64,000 nt of DNA from Acinetobacter zhairuonensis (GCF_022601715.1 NZ_JAKVIM010000017.1:1-64000); one strand, 5' to 3'. Shown: positions 28,570 through 37,804, counted from the stretch's first letter. The notes: generated from the letters alone by a model not told the origin. Made by a program: numbers and translations.

Positions 28570-29316
28570 ATGAAATTCACATTAAAAGTATTATCTATGG
28601 CTGTTGTTGCAGCGGCTTCAACATTGACCTTTGCGGATGAAACATCATCGGCACACAGCATTTCAGGCAATATTGGGGTTTTCTCTAGCTACAACCTCCG
28701 CGGTATCACCAATGTTCCTGAAAACAGTGGAGCAACGGTACAAGGCGGTTTGGATTATAGTCATTCATCAGGTTTTTATGCGGGTTGGTGGGGTTCAACA
28801 TTAGATTACAATGCAGAAACACCAGAAGGCAGCTCTGACACATTTGAAAATGATTTCTATGCGGGCTACAAAGGCAGCATTACTGAAGACTTAGGCTTCA
28901 CCCTTGGTGGTATTTACTATTTATATTACCCAGCGGATGATTCAGATGTTTTCGAAACCTTAGTGGGTTTAAATTATAAAGACTTTGCGATTAGTGCCCA
29001 AACTTTAACTGATGATGTGAAATGGGGTAATGCGGGCGATACATATTTCTTAGCGACTTACAGTTATGGCTTACCGCGTGACTTTAGTGCTAACTTCGCT
29101 TTAGGTGCGTATCTTTACTCAGACAGCGGTGACTTTGAAGGCAATACTTTAAATACAACAGAAGACTTTAATTTCCGTCACTTTACTGCGGGTTTGAGCC
29201 ATCCATTGGGTGATACTGGTGCAAGCGTGAGCATGGATTATATTGTTGGCGGTTATGACCGTTCAGATGTAAAACAGAAAAACAAAGTCGTATTTGGTTT
29301 GAAATACGCGTTCTAA
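28570..29316 (+). CDS. TorF family putative porin
   Basis: A 248-residue outer-membrane beta-barrel protein. The signal peptide ends near AAASTLTFA (about residue 23). The mature protein opens with SISGNIGVFSSYNLRGI, typical of the TIGR02001/TorF putative porin family, and ends in an aromatic residue (LKYAF). It probably forms a small pore, but the solute is unknown. ATG at 28570 is chosen; an in-frame ATG at 28552 lacks a ribosome binding site, while GGGGGA stands before 28570. The sigma-54 promoter and nearby glnK-amtB suggest expression under nitrogen limitation and a role in uptake of a nitrogen compound; this is inference. Confidence 0.85.
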   Translation: MKFTLKVLSMAVVAAASTLTFADETSSAHSISGNIGVFSSYNLRGITNVPENSGATVQGGLDYSHSSGFYAGWWGSTLDYNAETPEGSSDTFENDFYAGYKGSITEDLGFTLGGIYYLYYPADDSDVFETLVGLNYKDFAISAQTLTDDVKWGNAGDTYFLATYSYGLPRDFSANFALGAYLYSDSGDFEGNTLNTTEDFNFRHFTAGLSHPLGDTGASVSMDYIVGGYDRSDVKQKNKVVFGLKYAF

Positions 29317-29330
29317 TACAGGCGTGAAGG

Positions 29331-29356
29331 AAAGGCGACATGGGTCGCCTTTTTTA
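29331..29356. terminator. Bidirectional terminator between the TorF-like porin gene and comM
   Basis: AAAGGCGAC, a short loop, GTCGCCTTTTTT. It overlaps the comM stop codon by three bases and serves the convergent pair. Confidence 0.88.
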
Positions 29357-30838
29357 TTGGGGCTGTCTATATGATAAGGCTTCACTTAAATGAGTTGTTT
29401 GAATTTCTGTCGCATTTGCCAAATCAGCAATCGTTCTTGCCACTCTTAATACCCGATGATAAGCGCGGGCGGATAAATTCAAACGTTGCTGTGCAAGTTC
29501 CAACATGTGTTTGGTTTGCGCATTTAAATAGGCATATTGTTCAAGTTGTTGAGGACTCAACGCATGATTGAGACAATTCTGGCGTTGTATCTGTTGCTCA
29601 TAGGCTTGAATGACCCGTTCCCGAACTTGTGTTGAACTTTCTGCTGCACTTTGTGCCTGTAATTCTTGCACTGTCAGTGGTGGGACATCGATATGCAAAT
29701 CAATGCGATCAAGAAGGGGGCCTGAAATTCGGTTTTGGTAGCGTTTAATTGATTCCGCTGAACATTGGCAACGCTGGTCCTGATTAAAAGCATAACCACA
29801 TGGGCAAGGATTCATGGCTGCAATGAGCTGGAAGTTTGCAGGATAGGTAATTTGCCGAGATGCCCGAGAAATGACAATTTCTTTGGATTCTAGAGGTTGT
29901 CTTAATACTTCTAAAACTTTGCGATCAAACTCTGGCAATTCATCTAAAAATAGTACCCCTAAATGGGCCAAGGTGATTTCACCAGGTTTGGGCTGCGAAC
30001 CACCACCCACCAGTGCAATGGCAGAAGCGGTATGATGCGGTGCACGAAACGGACGTTGCCCAAAACGATGCTGAGTATTGGCAACTGAATAAATACTCGC
30101 AACTTCTAAATTCTCTTGCGTATCTAAAGGCGGCAGAATGCTGGGTAAGCGTGATGCCAATAAGGTTTTTCCTGTGCCTGGTGGACCACGAAAAAGCAAG
30201 GAATGTCCGCCAGCCGCAGCAATTTCTAATCCACGTCGAGGACGCAATTGTCCTTTGACATCTGCCAAATCAAATTTATAAGCCTGTCTATGTGAGTCAG
30301 CCTCAACTTTCACGGCCGGCAAGGGATGAGTCTGGCTTAAATGTTCGCAGACGTCTTTGAGATGTTTTGCAGCATACACCTCAAAATGGGGCAGTTGTGC
30401 TGCCTCCAATGCATTTTGTTCGGGCAAAATTAAACGATGCTGTGCTTGCTGACAGGCAATGGCAATACTCAAGGTACCTGTGGTTGGACGTAATTGACCG
30501 TCTAAAGCCAATTCTCCAATAAATTCAAGCTGATCGACTGAATGTTCTGGTAATTGCCCAGAAGCAATTAAAATGCCCAATGCAATAGGTAAATCTAGGC
30601 GTGAACCATCTTTGGGCAAATCTGCGGGTGCAAGATTAATGGTCAGTCGCTTACTGGGGAACTGAAAACCACTATTAATAATGGCAGATCTGACCCGATC
30701 TTTACTTTCTCGAACAGCCGCTTCGGCTAATCCAACAATAGTAAGTGATGGTAATCCTTGACTTAAGTGGACTTCAACTTCAATGAGCGGGGCGTGCAGA
30801 CCCAATAGCCCTCGCGTATTTATTTTAGCAAAAGACAT
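29354..30838 (-). CDS. comM: YifB/ComM family Mg-chelatase-like AAA+ ATPase
   Basis: A 494-residue protein involved in natural transformation, where ComM is a hexameric helicase that promotes branch migration during integration of incoming DNA. The N-terminal Lon-like/ChlI domain starts MSFAKINTRGLLGLHAP. The Walker A is RGPPGTGKTLLA near residue 216 and the Walker B region is GVLFLDELPEF. The Cys-rich NPCPCGYAFNQDQRCQC segment is typical. The frame is intact from start to stop, which matters because comM is the common insertion site of AbaR-type resistance islands in A. baumannii. ubiK lies upstream on the same strand, 66 bp away. Confidence 0.95.
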   Translation of the reverse strand: MSFAKINTRGLLGLHAPLIEVEVHLSQGLPSLTIVGLAEAAVRESKDRVRSAIINSGFQFPSKRLTINLAPADLPKDGSRLDLPIALGILIASGQLPEHSVDQLEFIGELALDGQLRPTTGTLSIAIACQQAQHRLILPEQNALEAAQLPHFEVYAAKHLKDVCEHLSQTHPLPAVKVEADSHRQAYKFDLADVKGQLRPRRGLEIAAAGGHSLLFRGPPGTGKTLLASRLPSILPPLDTQENLEVASIYSVANTQHRFGQRPFRAPHHTASAIALVGGGSQPKPGEITLAHLGVLFLDELPEFDRKVLEVLRQPLESKEIVISRASRQITYPANFQLIAAMNPCPCGYAFNQDQRCQCSAESIKRYQNRISGPLLDRIDLHIDVPPLTVQELQAQSAAESSTQVRERVIQAYEQQIQRQNCLNHALSPQQLEQYAYLNAQTKHMLELAQQRLNLSARAYHRVLRVARTIADLANATEIQTTHLSEALSYRQPQ

Positions 30839-30889
30839 CTTGTTGTTCCGTTTTGGTGCGTTATTTTTGGTCGGTTTTTGTCTTTTATT

Positions 30890-30904
30890 GCACTAAATGT
30901 GTGC
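30890..30904. promoter_or_regulatory. NtrC-like palindrome GCAC-N7-GTGC
   Basis: GCACTAAATGTGTGC has the half-sites and spacing of NtrC enhancer sites (GCAC-N7-GTGC). It sits between comM and ubiK, about 450 bp from the glnK sigma-54 promoter, which is farther than usual for NtrC. It could be chance. Confidence 0.3.
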
Positions 30905-31144
30905 TTATTTTTTGTGCTGTAACTTTTGTTCGAGTGCTTCGACTTGAGTAAGTAATTCATTCAAACGCAGATTGGCATTGGCGAGCGCAGTTTTCTGGCG
31001 TTCAATTTCATCACGAGAAACCAAATCCATTTTTGTCACTGCTTCATTCAGCAAGGCTCTTAAGTTGTGTTCTAAATCACTTTTGGGTTGTTCTAATTGT
31101 TCTAGAATGGCTTGTAATAAAGTTTCAATCATTGTGTTATCCAT
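30905..31144 (-). CDS. ubiK: Ubiquinone biosynthesis accessory factor (YqiC/BMFP family)
   Basis: A 79-residue protein of the UbiK/YqiC family, which helps the soluble Ubi enzymes assemble for aerobic ubiquinone synthesis and binds membranes. It has the typical amphipathic N-terminal helix (MIETLLQAILEQL), then VSRDEIERQKTALA and a C-terminal coiled coil (LRLNELLTQVEALEQKL). The annotated start includes MDNT; the ATG at 31132 is an alternative that matches shorter family members. It is divergent from glnK and 66 bp upstream of comM, with which it may be co-transcribed. Confidence 0.88.
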   Translation of the reverse strand: MDNTMIETLLQAILEQLEQPKSDLEHNLRALLNEAVTKMDLVSRDEIERQKTALANANLRLNELLTQVEALEQKLQHKK

Positions 31145-31162
31145 ACTGATGGAGACGAGCGC

Positions 31163-31181
31163 GAGCAGTGTATCACTGCTC
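31163..31181. promoter_or_regulatory. Perfect palindrome upstream of ubiK
   Basis: GAGCAGTG-TAT-CACTGCTC, an 8-bp perfect inverted repeat with a 3-bp centre, 18 bp upstream of the ubiK start and 173 bp before the glnK promoter. It could be an operator or a hairpin in the ubiK leader. No regulator is assigned. Confidence 0.4.
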
Positions 31182-31306
31182 TGACACAGACTGTAGTGCT
31201 TTCCCGTGAATCATTAAATATATCTCGCTAAAATCGTCATATTTCTGCGAAAAATGTCCGATATTGAAGGTCTAAGCTTCGATTAACTGGAGAAAATAGG
31301 GTATAA

Positions 31307-31750
<444 letters not shown>

Positions 31751-31808
31751 TTTGGCATAAAGTTTGCAGAGTATCGAATAACTCGCAAAATTAGGTTGGG
31801 GGACACGA

Positions 31809-33209
31809 ATGAAAAAAATGCTACTTGCGCTGAGTCTATCAGGCGCACTCTTAGGAGGTTCTGTTGCTTGGGCTGAAGAAGTCACAGCATCTGCTCCATC
31901 AGAAGAAATCACAACTTCAGTTGAAACTACTGCAGCAGCTTTACCCGATGCACAGGCAGTAGCAACACCAGCTCCAGCTGAAGAAGCTGCAGCACCTGTC
32001 GCAGAGCCAACTCTTGATACGGGTGACACGGCTTGGATTCTAGTTTCTACTGCATTGGTCTTGTTAATGACCATTCCTGGCTTGGCACTCTTCTACGGTG
32101 GTATGGTCCGTAAGAAAAACGTGTTAAGCACCATGGCACACAGCTTTGTTGCGGCAGCAGTGGTCAGCCTTGCTTGGGTGATTGTTGGTTATACGCTTGC
32201 CTTTACGGAAGGGAATGCCTTCATTGGTGGTTTTGATAAGGTCATGCTTTCAGGTATTACCACAACTGCCTTAACCGGAACGATTCCAGAAATTCTCTTT
32301 GTTATTTTCCAAATGACATTCGCCATTATCACGGTAGCGATTATTAGTGGTTCTATCGCAGAGCGTATGAAATTTGGTGCTTTCGTCGCGTTCATTGCCA
32401 TTTGGGTCGTGGTCGTCTATGCACCAATTACTCACTGGGTATGGGGTGGTGGTTGGTTATTCAATGACGGTGCACTCGATTTCGCAGGCGGTACAGTGGT
32501 CCATATCAACTCAGGTGTTGCAGGTCTAGTGGCTGCATATATGTTGGGTAAACGTATGGGGCTGGGTCGTGAATCTATGGCACCACATAATCTGACTTTA
32601 ACTGTTCTCGGTGCGAGCCTAGTATGGGTAGGCTGGTTTGGTTTCAATGGTGGTTCAGCATTGGGTGCAAATGGCTCAGCGGGTTATGCACTTGTGACGA
32701 CACAAGTTGCAGCAGCAGCAGCGGCAGTGGCTTGGTTAATTACTGAAAAAGTTGTACGTGGTAAAGCTTCTGTTCTTGGTGGCGCATCTGGTGCAGTTGC
32801 TGGTCTGGTCGTTATTACACCTGCGGCTGGTTTTGTGACTGTCGGTGGTGCATTAGCGATGGGTCTGATCGGCGGTGTGGTGTGCTTCTGGGGGATTACA
32901 GGTCTGAAACGTGCCCTTAAAGCTGATGACTCATTAGATGCTTTTGGTTTACACGGTGTGGGTGGTATTGTGGGTGCGATTTTAACTGCATTCTTCGCAA
33001 GTGAATTCATCATGGGTGATAACGCTCCTGCGAACATGATGAGCCAATTATGGGTTCAAATTGAAGGTGTACTTGCAACCATCGCTTACTCTGCAGTCTT
33101 AACGTTTGTGATCTTAAAAGTGATTGATGTCGTGATTGGCATTCGTGTTGAAGCTGATGATGAGCGTATGGGTCTCGACTTAAGCCAACATGGTGAACGT
33201 ATTGAATAA
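31809..33209 (+). CDS. amtB: Ammonium transporter
   Basis: A 466-residue, 11-helix trimeric inner-membrane channel for ammonium/ammonia. A cleavable signal peptide (about 1-23, ending SVAWA) is followed by an unusually long Ala/Glu/Pro-rich periplasmic linker (about 24-72). The first helix begins at TAWILVSTALVLLMTIPGLALFYGG. Conserved features are the pore histidines in ITHWVWGGGWL/VVHINSG and FGLHGVGGIVG, and the LVWVGWFGFNGGSA motif. It is co-transcribed with glnK. Confidence 0.96.
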   Translation: MKKMLLALSLSGALLGGSVAWAEEVTASAPSEEITTSVETTAAALPDAQAVATPAPAEEAAAPVAEPTLDTGDTAWILVSTALVLLMTIPGLALFYGGMVRKKNVLSTMAHSFVAAAVVSLAWVIVGYTLAFTEGNAFIGGFDKVMLSGITTTALTGTIPEILFVIFQMTFAIITVAIISGSIAERMKFGAFVAFIAIWVVVVYAPITHWVWGGGWLFNDGALDFAGGTVVHINSGVAGLVAAYMLGKRMGLGRESMAPHNLTLTVLGASLVWVGWFGFNGGSALGANGSAGYALVTTQVAAAAAAVAWLITEKVVRGKASVLGGASGAVAGLVVITPAAGFVTVGGALAMGLIGGVVCFWGITGLKRALKADDSLDAFGLHGVGGIVGAILTAFFASEFIMGDNAPANMMSQLWVQIEGVLATIAYSAVLTFVILKVIDVVIGIRVEADDERMGLDLSQHGERIE

Positions 33210-33240
33210 TTTTATAACGATATAATCAATATATTGTGTA

Positions 33241-33267
33241 AAACAGCCCGAAAGGGCTGTTTTTTTT
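33241..33267 (+). terminator. Rho-independent terminator of glnK-amtB
   Basis: AAACAGCCC, GAAA tetraloop, GGGCTGT and an eight-T run: a textbook terminator. Confidence 0.95.
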
Positions 33268-33349
33268 CCATATCTAGCGTAATGCTCTACAAAAACCATA
33301 ATTTTTGCTACACTCAGAATTCAAGATTGTTTTGTTTAATTCAACCGCC

Positions 33350-33811
33350 ATGCATTGTCCCTTTTGCAACGCCGCAGACAGTAAAGTCATCGACTCGCGC
33401 TTAGCCGCAGAAGGCTGTCAAATCAGACGTCGCCGTGAATGTATCAGTTGCGGTGAACGCTTCACGACATTTGAAAGTTATGAAGTGGTCATGCCGCGCG
33501 TGATTAAATCAGATGGTAAAAATGAACCTTTTGATGAAGCCAAGTTACGTCGTTCATTGATGCATGCTTTACAAAAGCGTCCTGTTACGCAAGAACAAAT
33601 CGAAGCAGTATTAAGCGATATCCAACTGCATATTCGTCGATTAGGTGAACGTGATGTGAAATCACGGACCATCGGAGAAATTGTGATGCAAGCTTTATTT
33701 GCACTGGATCATGTGGCTTATGTACGTTTTGCTTCGGTCTATCAAGACTTTCAGGATGTAGAAGCTTTCCGTCGTCAAATTGAACAAATGCAACAACGTG
33801 AACATGAGTGA
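33350..33811 (+). CDS. nrdR: Transcriptional repressor of ribonucleotide reductase genes
   Basis: A 153-residue repressor. The N-terminal zinc ribbon (HCPFC near residue 2 and CISCGERF near 31) is followed by an ATP-cone domain (about 49-139) that senses ATP/dATP and controls binding to NrdR boxes. The family start MHCPFC fixes the ATG at 33350; the frame is open further upstream but lacks family sequence. Its stop overlaps the GTG start of ribD by three bases, the usual nrdR-ribD arrangement. Confidence 0.96.
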   Translation: MHCPFCNAADSKVIDSRLAAEGCQIRRRRECISCGERFTTFESYEVVMPRVIKSDGKNEPFDEAKLRRSLMHALQKRPVTQEQIEAVLSDIQLHIRRLGERDVKSRTIGEIVMQALFALDHVAYVRFASVYQDFQDVEAFRRQIEQMQQREHE

Positions 33812-34905
33812 GTGTGCCTGTGTCTGAGTTAAGCCAAGACCAAATCTGGATGCAACGTGCCATTCGTCTCGCACAACAAGGTCAGTATTCGACTCGACCA
33901 AATCCAAATGTTGGCTGCGTGATTGTCAAAGATGGACAAGTGGTGGGGGAAGGATTTCACCCACGAGCGGGGCAGCCACATGCCGAAGTCTTCGCTATTC
34001 GTGACGCGGGTGCGTTGACCCAAGGGGCGACTGCCTATGTCACTTTAGAGCCTTGTGCGCATTATGGACGAACCCCACCTTGTGCTAAAGGTCTAGTAGA
34101 AGCAGGTATTGCACAAGTTGTAGTGGCTTGTTCCGATCCAAATCCACTGGTGGCGGGTAAAGGCATTCAAATTCTTCAGGAAGCAGGCATTCAGGTCACT
34201 ACAGGTGTATGTGAAGCTGATGCAGCAGTATTGAACCGTGGTTTTCTGAAAGCCATGGCAACAGGTTTGCCTTATGTCCGTTTAAAAGTTGCCTCGAGTT
34301 TGGATGGGCGAACAGCCATGGCATCGGGTGAGTCAAAATGGATTACTGGACCAGAAGCAAGACAGGATGTGCAGCACTGGCGTGCCATTTCTGGGGCTGT
34401 GATTACGGGAATTGAGACCGTTCTGGCGGATGATTGTCTATTGAATGTCCGTCAATTGCCTGATGTAGATGATATCAATACTGTGGTACAACCCAAGCGG
34501 GTGGTGTTGGATCGTCAAGGTCGGTTACCTTTAAATGCCAAAATTTTACAACAGCCTGATACCGTGATGGTGATGGGACCTTTTCGTGCTGAACTGGCGC
34601 AACTGGGTGTTATCCAGTTAGAAATTCAGTCTTTACATAGTTTGCTACGCACGCTGAAAGATTTTCAAATTTACGATGTGTTGGTAGAAGCCGGTGCAAC
34701 CTTATCTAGTGCGTTCTTGCAACAGGGTTTGGTGGATGAGCTCATCAGTTATGTCGCACCAACTTTATTGGGTCAATCCGCACGCGCGATGTTTAATGCA
34801 GAATTTGAGCATTTGGCAGAGCAACTTCGATTTAAGCTTATCGATGTTTCCCAAATCGGAAATGATGTGCGCTTAAGACTAACTCCCCTTCAAGAGTCTA
34901 TATGA
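33808..34905 (+). CDS. ribD: Bifunctional riboflavin deaminase/reductase
   Basis: A 365-residue enzyme for the second and third steps of riboflavin synthesis. The N-terminal deaminase domain has the zinc ligands in PHAEVFAI and [13 protein letters not shown] (about residues 55-95). The C-terminal NADPH reductase domain starts near [23 protein letters not shown], residue 160. It starts with GTG at 33808 inside the nrdR stop region and ends by overlapping the next ATG by four bases, so the three genes are probably translationally coupled. No FMN riboswitch was seen upstream. Confidence 0.95.
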   Translation: MSVPVSELSQDQIWMQRAIRLAQQGQYSTRPNPNVGCVIVKDGQVVGEGFHPRAGQPHAEVFAIRDAGALTQGATAYVTLEPCAHYGRTPPCAKGLVEAGIAQVVVACSDPNPLVAGKGIQILQEAGIQVTTGVCEADAAVLNRGFLKAMATGLPYVRLKVASSLDGRTAMASGESKWITGPEARQDVQHWRAISGAVITGIETVLADDCLLNVRQLPDVDDINTVVQPKRVVLDRQGRLPLNAKILQQPDTVMVMGPFRAELAQLGVIQLEIQSLHSLLRTLKDFQIYDVLVEAGATLSSAFLQQGLVDELISYVAPTLLGQSARAMFNAEFEHLAEQLRFKLIDVSQIGNDVRLRLTPLQESI

Positions 34906-36197
34906 ATCAAGAGTCTACGGTTTATCATAAACGACGTCACGCGGCACGGACCACAGACGAATACTTATTTCATCAATTGGTTCCTTATTTAGGAAACAAG
35001 CGTCGTTTATTGCATCTGATTTTAGAGGCACTTGAACAAACAGGGACCTTGAATGCCAAAGGTCGTGCGCCGATTTTTGCTGACTTCTTTGCAGGCAGTG
35101 GCGTAGTATCGCGTTTAGCCCGTCAAAATGGATATCGTGTCATCGCCAATGACTGGGAACCTTATAGCCATGCCTTGAACCACGCTATTTTGGCTTGTGT
35201 TGATGCACCAGCATTTAAAGAGTTGGGTGGCTATCAAAAGGCAATTGATTATTTAAACCGTTTGCCTGAAGTGAAAGGTTGGGTCACGCACAATTTGTGT
35301 CCACGCAATGACGAAATTTATGATCCTGCCCGAGACCGATTGTTCTTTAAGCGTCGTAATGGTATGCGAATTGATGCCATTCGCCAGCAAATCGCCACTT
35401 GGCAGGCACAAGGTGCGATTGATGATGTCGAAATGAGTGCTTTACTGGCACCACTATTGTATTCGGCCAGTTTCGTCAGTAATACCAGTGGTGTTTTTAA
35501 AAGTTTCCATCATGGCTGGGGGGGTAAAACCCAAACAGCATTGGAACGTATCGAATCTTTATTGTGGCTGACACCGAGCCGTTTTAGTGAAGTGGGGAAT
35601 AATAAACAAAAGACCCCGATGGCTGAAATGTGGTGTGTCGATGCACAGCATCTGGCGAATCAGATGAGTGGCTTTGAAGTGGATGTCGCCTATTTAGATC
35701 CTCCATATAACCAGCATGCCTACAGCAGTAACTATCATGTGCTCAATGCCTTAACCTTATGGGATCAGGTGGATTTGCCGAGCCCAGATACCAAAGGCTT
35801 TAAGAGTGGGATTGACCGTGCTTGGCGTAAAGAGCGCCCGAGTCCGTACAACTCTTCTAAATATGCCAAAGAAGCCTATGAAAAATTACTGTCAACGATC
35901 AATGCTCGTTATATTCTGACCAGTTATTCGACCGATGGTAATATTGAAGCTGCTGATCTGCTCAAAGCCAATCTTGAGCGTGGACGCGTAACCCTGTTAA
36001 CCCAAGATGTACCACGTTATCGGGTCAGCAAGCAGCGTCAGTCTGAGCGCGCACGCGTATTGGAATTTATTGTGATTACCGATACCCATGCTAAACCTGG
36101 TCCACCATTACGTCAGTTGTTGGGTCAGTTGTATCACTTTGCAGAGTTGGGTGGAGTCGATACTTCGGGCGTGAGTACCCAATTGGCATTGTGGTAA
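34902..36197 (+). CDS. Solitary D12-class adenine-N6 DNA methyltransferase
   Basis: A 431-residue protein with the D12 (Dam-like) order of motifs. An N-terminal PYLGNKRRLL segment precedes the AdoMet-binding FADFFAGSGVVSR at about 63-75, and the catalytic DPPYNQHAYSSNYH lies near residue 265. It probably methylates adenine in double-stranded DNA. No restriction endonuclease gene adjoins it, so it is an orphan methyltransferase. It is locked into the riboflavin operon by an ATGA overlap with ribD and lies 26 bp before ribE. From memory, a similarly placed A. baumannii enzyme (A1S_0222/AamA, said to act at GAATTC) has been studied; orthology is not checked here. Confidence 0.85.
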   Translation: MNQESTVYHKRRHAARTTDEYLFHQLVPYLGNKRRLLHLILEALEQTGTLNAKGRAPIFADFFAGSGVVSRLARQNGYRVIANDWEPYSHALNHAILACVDAPAFKELGGYQKAIDYLNRLPEVKGWVTHNLCPRNDEIYDPARDRLFFKRRNGMRIDAIRQQIATWQAQGAIDDVEMSALLAPLLYSASFVSNTSGVFKSFHHGWGGKTQTALERIESLLWLTPSRFSEVGNNKQKTPMAEMWCVDAQHLANQMSGFEVDVAYLDPPYNQHAYSSNYHVLNALTLWDQVDLPSPDTKGFKSGIDRAWRKERPSPYNSSKYAKEAYEKLLSTINARYILTSYSTDGNIEAADLLKANLERGRVTLLTQDVPRYRVSKQRQSERARVLEFIVITDTHAKPGPPLRQLLGQLYHFAELGGVDTSGVSTQLALW

Positions 36198-36223
36198 GTC
36201 CAAATTCAGGAAAGAGAAAGATT

Positions 36224-36883
36224 ATGTTTACAGGAATTATTGAAAGTCTTGGTCGCGTCGAAAGCTTACAAAGCGTGGGTGGTGATGTACGTTTACGTAT
36301 TCAAACTGATCTGGACATGTCGGATGTACACTTAGGTGACTCGATTGCCACTAATGGCATCTGCCTGACCGTGATTGAATGGGGTGACAATTGGTATGCC
36401 GCTGATGTTTCGCGTGAAAGTCTGAATCGAACGACTTTAGGCCACTGGAAAGTGGGTCAACCTGTGAATGTGGAAAAAGCCATGTTGCCGACCACACGTT
36501 TTGGTGGACATATTGTCAGTGGACATGTGGATGCTGTAGGTGAGATTACGTTGGTACGTGAAGATGCACGCTCCCTCTATTTTGAAGTGACTGCGCCTGC
36601 GGAAATTGCTAAATATTTAGCAGAGAAAGGTTCGGTAACAGTAGATGGCATTAGTCTGACCATCAACCATTTACGTGGCAATATCTTGAGTTTGAATTTG
36701 ATTCCGCATACGGCTGAACGAACCAATATTGGCACTTGGAAAGTCGGTTCTAAAGTGAATTTAGAAGTGGATGTTTTGGCGCGTTATATCGAACGTTTGC
36801 TTTTGGGCGATAAAGCGGCAGAGACCCAAGAACAGTCTAAAATCAGTATGGACTTTTTGGCGGAAAACGGCTTTTTGAAATAA
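36224..36883 (+). CDS. ribE: Riboflavin synthase, alpha subunit
   Basis: A 219-residue enzyme that converts two 6,7-dimethyl-8-ribityllumazines to riboflavin. It has two tandem lumazine-binding barrels: MFTGIIESLGRVE with SIATNGICLTV, then FGGHIVSGHVDAVGEI with SVTVDGISLTINH. The ATG at 36224 gives the invariant MFTGII start with AGGAAAGAGA upstream. The operon order is nrdR-ribD-methyltransferase-ribE; ribBA/ribH are not in the window. Confidence 0.96.
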   Translation: MFTGIIESLGRVESLQSVGGDVRLRIQTDLDMSDVHLGDSIATNGICLTVIEWGDNWYAADVSRESLNRTTLGHWKVGQPVNVEKAMLPTTRFGGHIVSGHVDAVGEITLVREDARSLYFEVTAPAEIAKYLAEKGSVTVDGISLTINHLRGNILSLNLIPHTAERTNIGTWKVGSKVNLEVDVLARYIERLLLGDKAAETQEQSKISMDFLAENGFLK

Positions 36884-36901
36884 AAACTATATATTCGCTC
36901 T

Positions 36902-36931
36902 GAAAACAGCCTAGAATACTAGGCTGTTTTC
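36902..36931 (+). terminator. Terminator hairpin after ribE
   Basis: GAAAACAGCCTAG, AATA loop, CTAGGCTGTTTTC: a perfect 13-bp stem with a T-rich end. It closes the rib operon before the DedA gene. Confidence 0.85.
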
Positions 36932-36992
36932 GTTTCATATTTGAGTGAAATAAAGCGCGTGATACTTAAATTGAATAGCGTAGATTTATGTA

Positions 36993-37541
36993 ATGCTTGA
37001 TTTTTTTCTAAATCTTGAACAAATGCTGCCGATGCTATTGGCTCAGTATGGCACATGGATCTATGCCATCTTGTTTCTGATTATTTTTGCAGAAACAGGC
37101 TTTGTGTTCATGTTTTTTTTGCCTGGCGATAGCTTATTGATTGCCGTGGGTGCATTGTGTTCATCTTCAGCCATCATCCAACTACATAGTATGGGGATCG
37201 TGCTGATTATTGCTGCGATCTTAGGTTATGCCGTTAATTACTATACAGGCAAGAAACTGGGCTTTAAGTATTTGCATCGCCATTCGCGTTGGATGAAACC
37301 CGAATATTTAAGCAAAACCAACCATTACTTTGTTAAACATGGTGGCAAGACCATTATGTTGGCGCGTTTTATTCCCTTTGTACGTTCCTTTGCGCCTTTT
37401 GCTGCGGGGGCAGGGCATATGAAACTTTCCAGTTTTATGTGGTACAACACCGTTGGCAGTTTGATCTGGATTGGTGTCTTGCTCAGTATTGGTTATGGTG
37501 CGGGCAATATCTTTTTTGCGACACTGGAATTGGTGGAGTGA
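36993..37541 (+). CDS. DedA family membrane protein
   Basis: A 182-residue inner-membrane protein of the DedA/SNARE-associated family, whose members help recycle the undecaprenyl-phosphate or phospholipid carrier. Features are the acidic helix end FAETGFVFMFFLPGDSLL near residue 30, the GYAVNYYTGKKLG turn and the conserved ARFIPFVRSFAPFAAGAGHM segment near 120-140. It has its own 60-bp leader behind the rib terminator. Several DedA paralogues are usual in a genome, so the specific role is open. Confidence 0.88.
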   Translation: MLDFFLNLEQMLPMLLAQYGTWIYAILFLIIFAETGFVFMFFLPGDSLLIAVGALCSSSAIIQLHSMGIVLIIAAILGYAVNYYTGKKLGFKYLHRHSRWMKPEYLSKTNHYFVKHGGKTIMLARFIPFVRSFAPFAAGAGHMKLSSFMWYNTVGSLIWIGVLLSIGYGAGNIFFATLELVE

Positions 37542-37585
37542 TCTGTTTACAGATCACTCAATGACTTCAGATAAATGTTTGAAGT

Positions 37586-37804
37586 TTAGTGTTTGATAAT
37601 GGTTACAGCAGGTTCATCGTGCCAAGTGAGGTTTTCACTTTTTGGGGATAGGCTGAAATGTCCTTTTTCAGATTCGCGGGTTAAAAACACTGAAAGTGAT
37701 TGAAAATCAGCTCGACTAATCAGCAATTTTTGCGCAGATACTATCCATTGTTCGCCTGAATCGAGTGCAGAAATGCGGTGAGAAACGTGGTTCAGTAGGT
37801 CCAT
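37586..37804 (-). CDS. Small protein, unknown function
   Basis: A 72-residue soluble protein from the ATG at 37804, with an AGGAAG ribosome binding site. A GTG at 37849 would add 15 residues, but has none. The chain is mixed alpha/beta in character with no motif that I recognise (MDLLNHVSHRISALDSG… ending VTIIKH). It is convergent with the DedA gene and has no operon partner. The good ribosome binding site and normal composition favour a real gene. Confidence 0.6.
   Translation of the reverse strand: MDLLNHVSHRISALDSGEQWIVSAQKLLISRADFQSLSVFLTRESEKGHFSLSPKSENLTWHDEPAVTIIKH

Noticed and set aside
32684..33037. 117-codon frame opposite amtB
   Set aside because: Antisense shadow of a highly biased Gly/Ala-rich membrane protein gene; low-complexity product.
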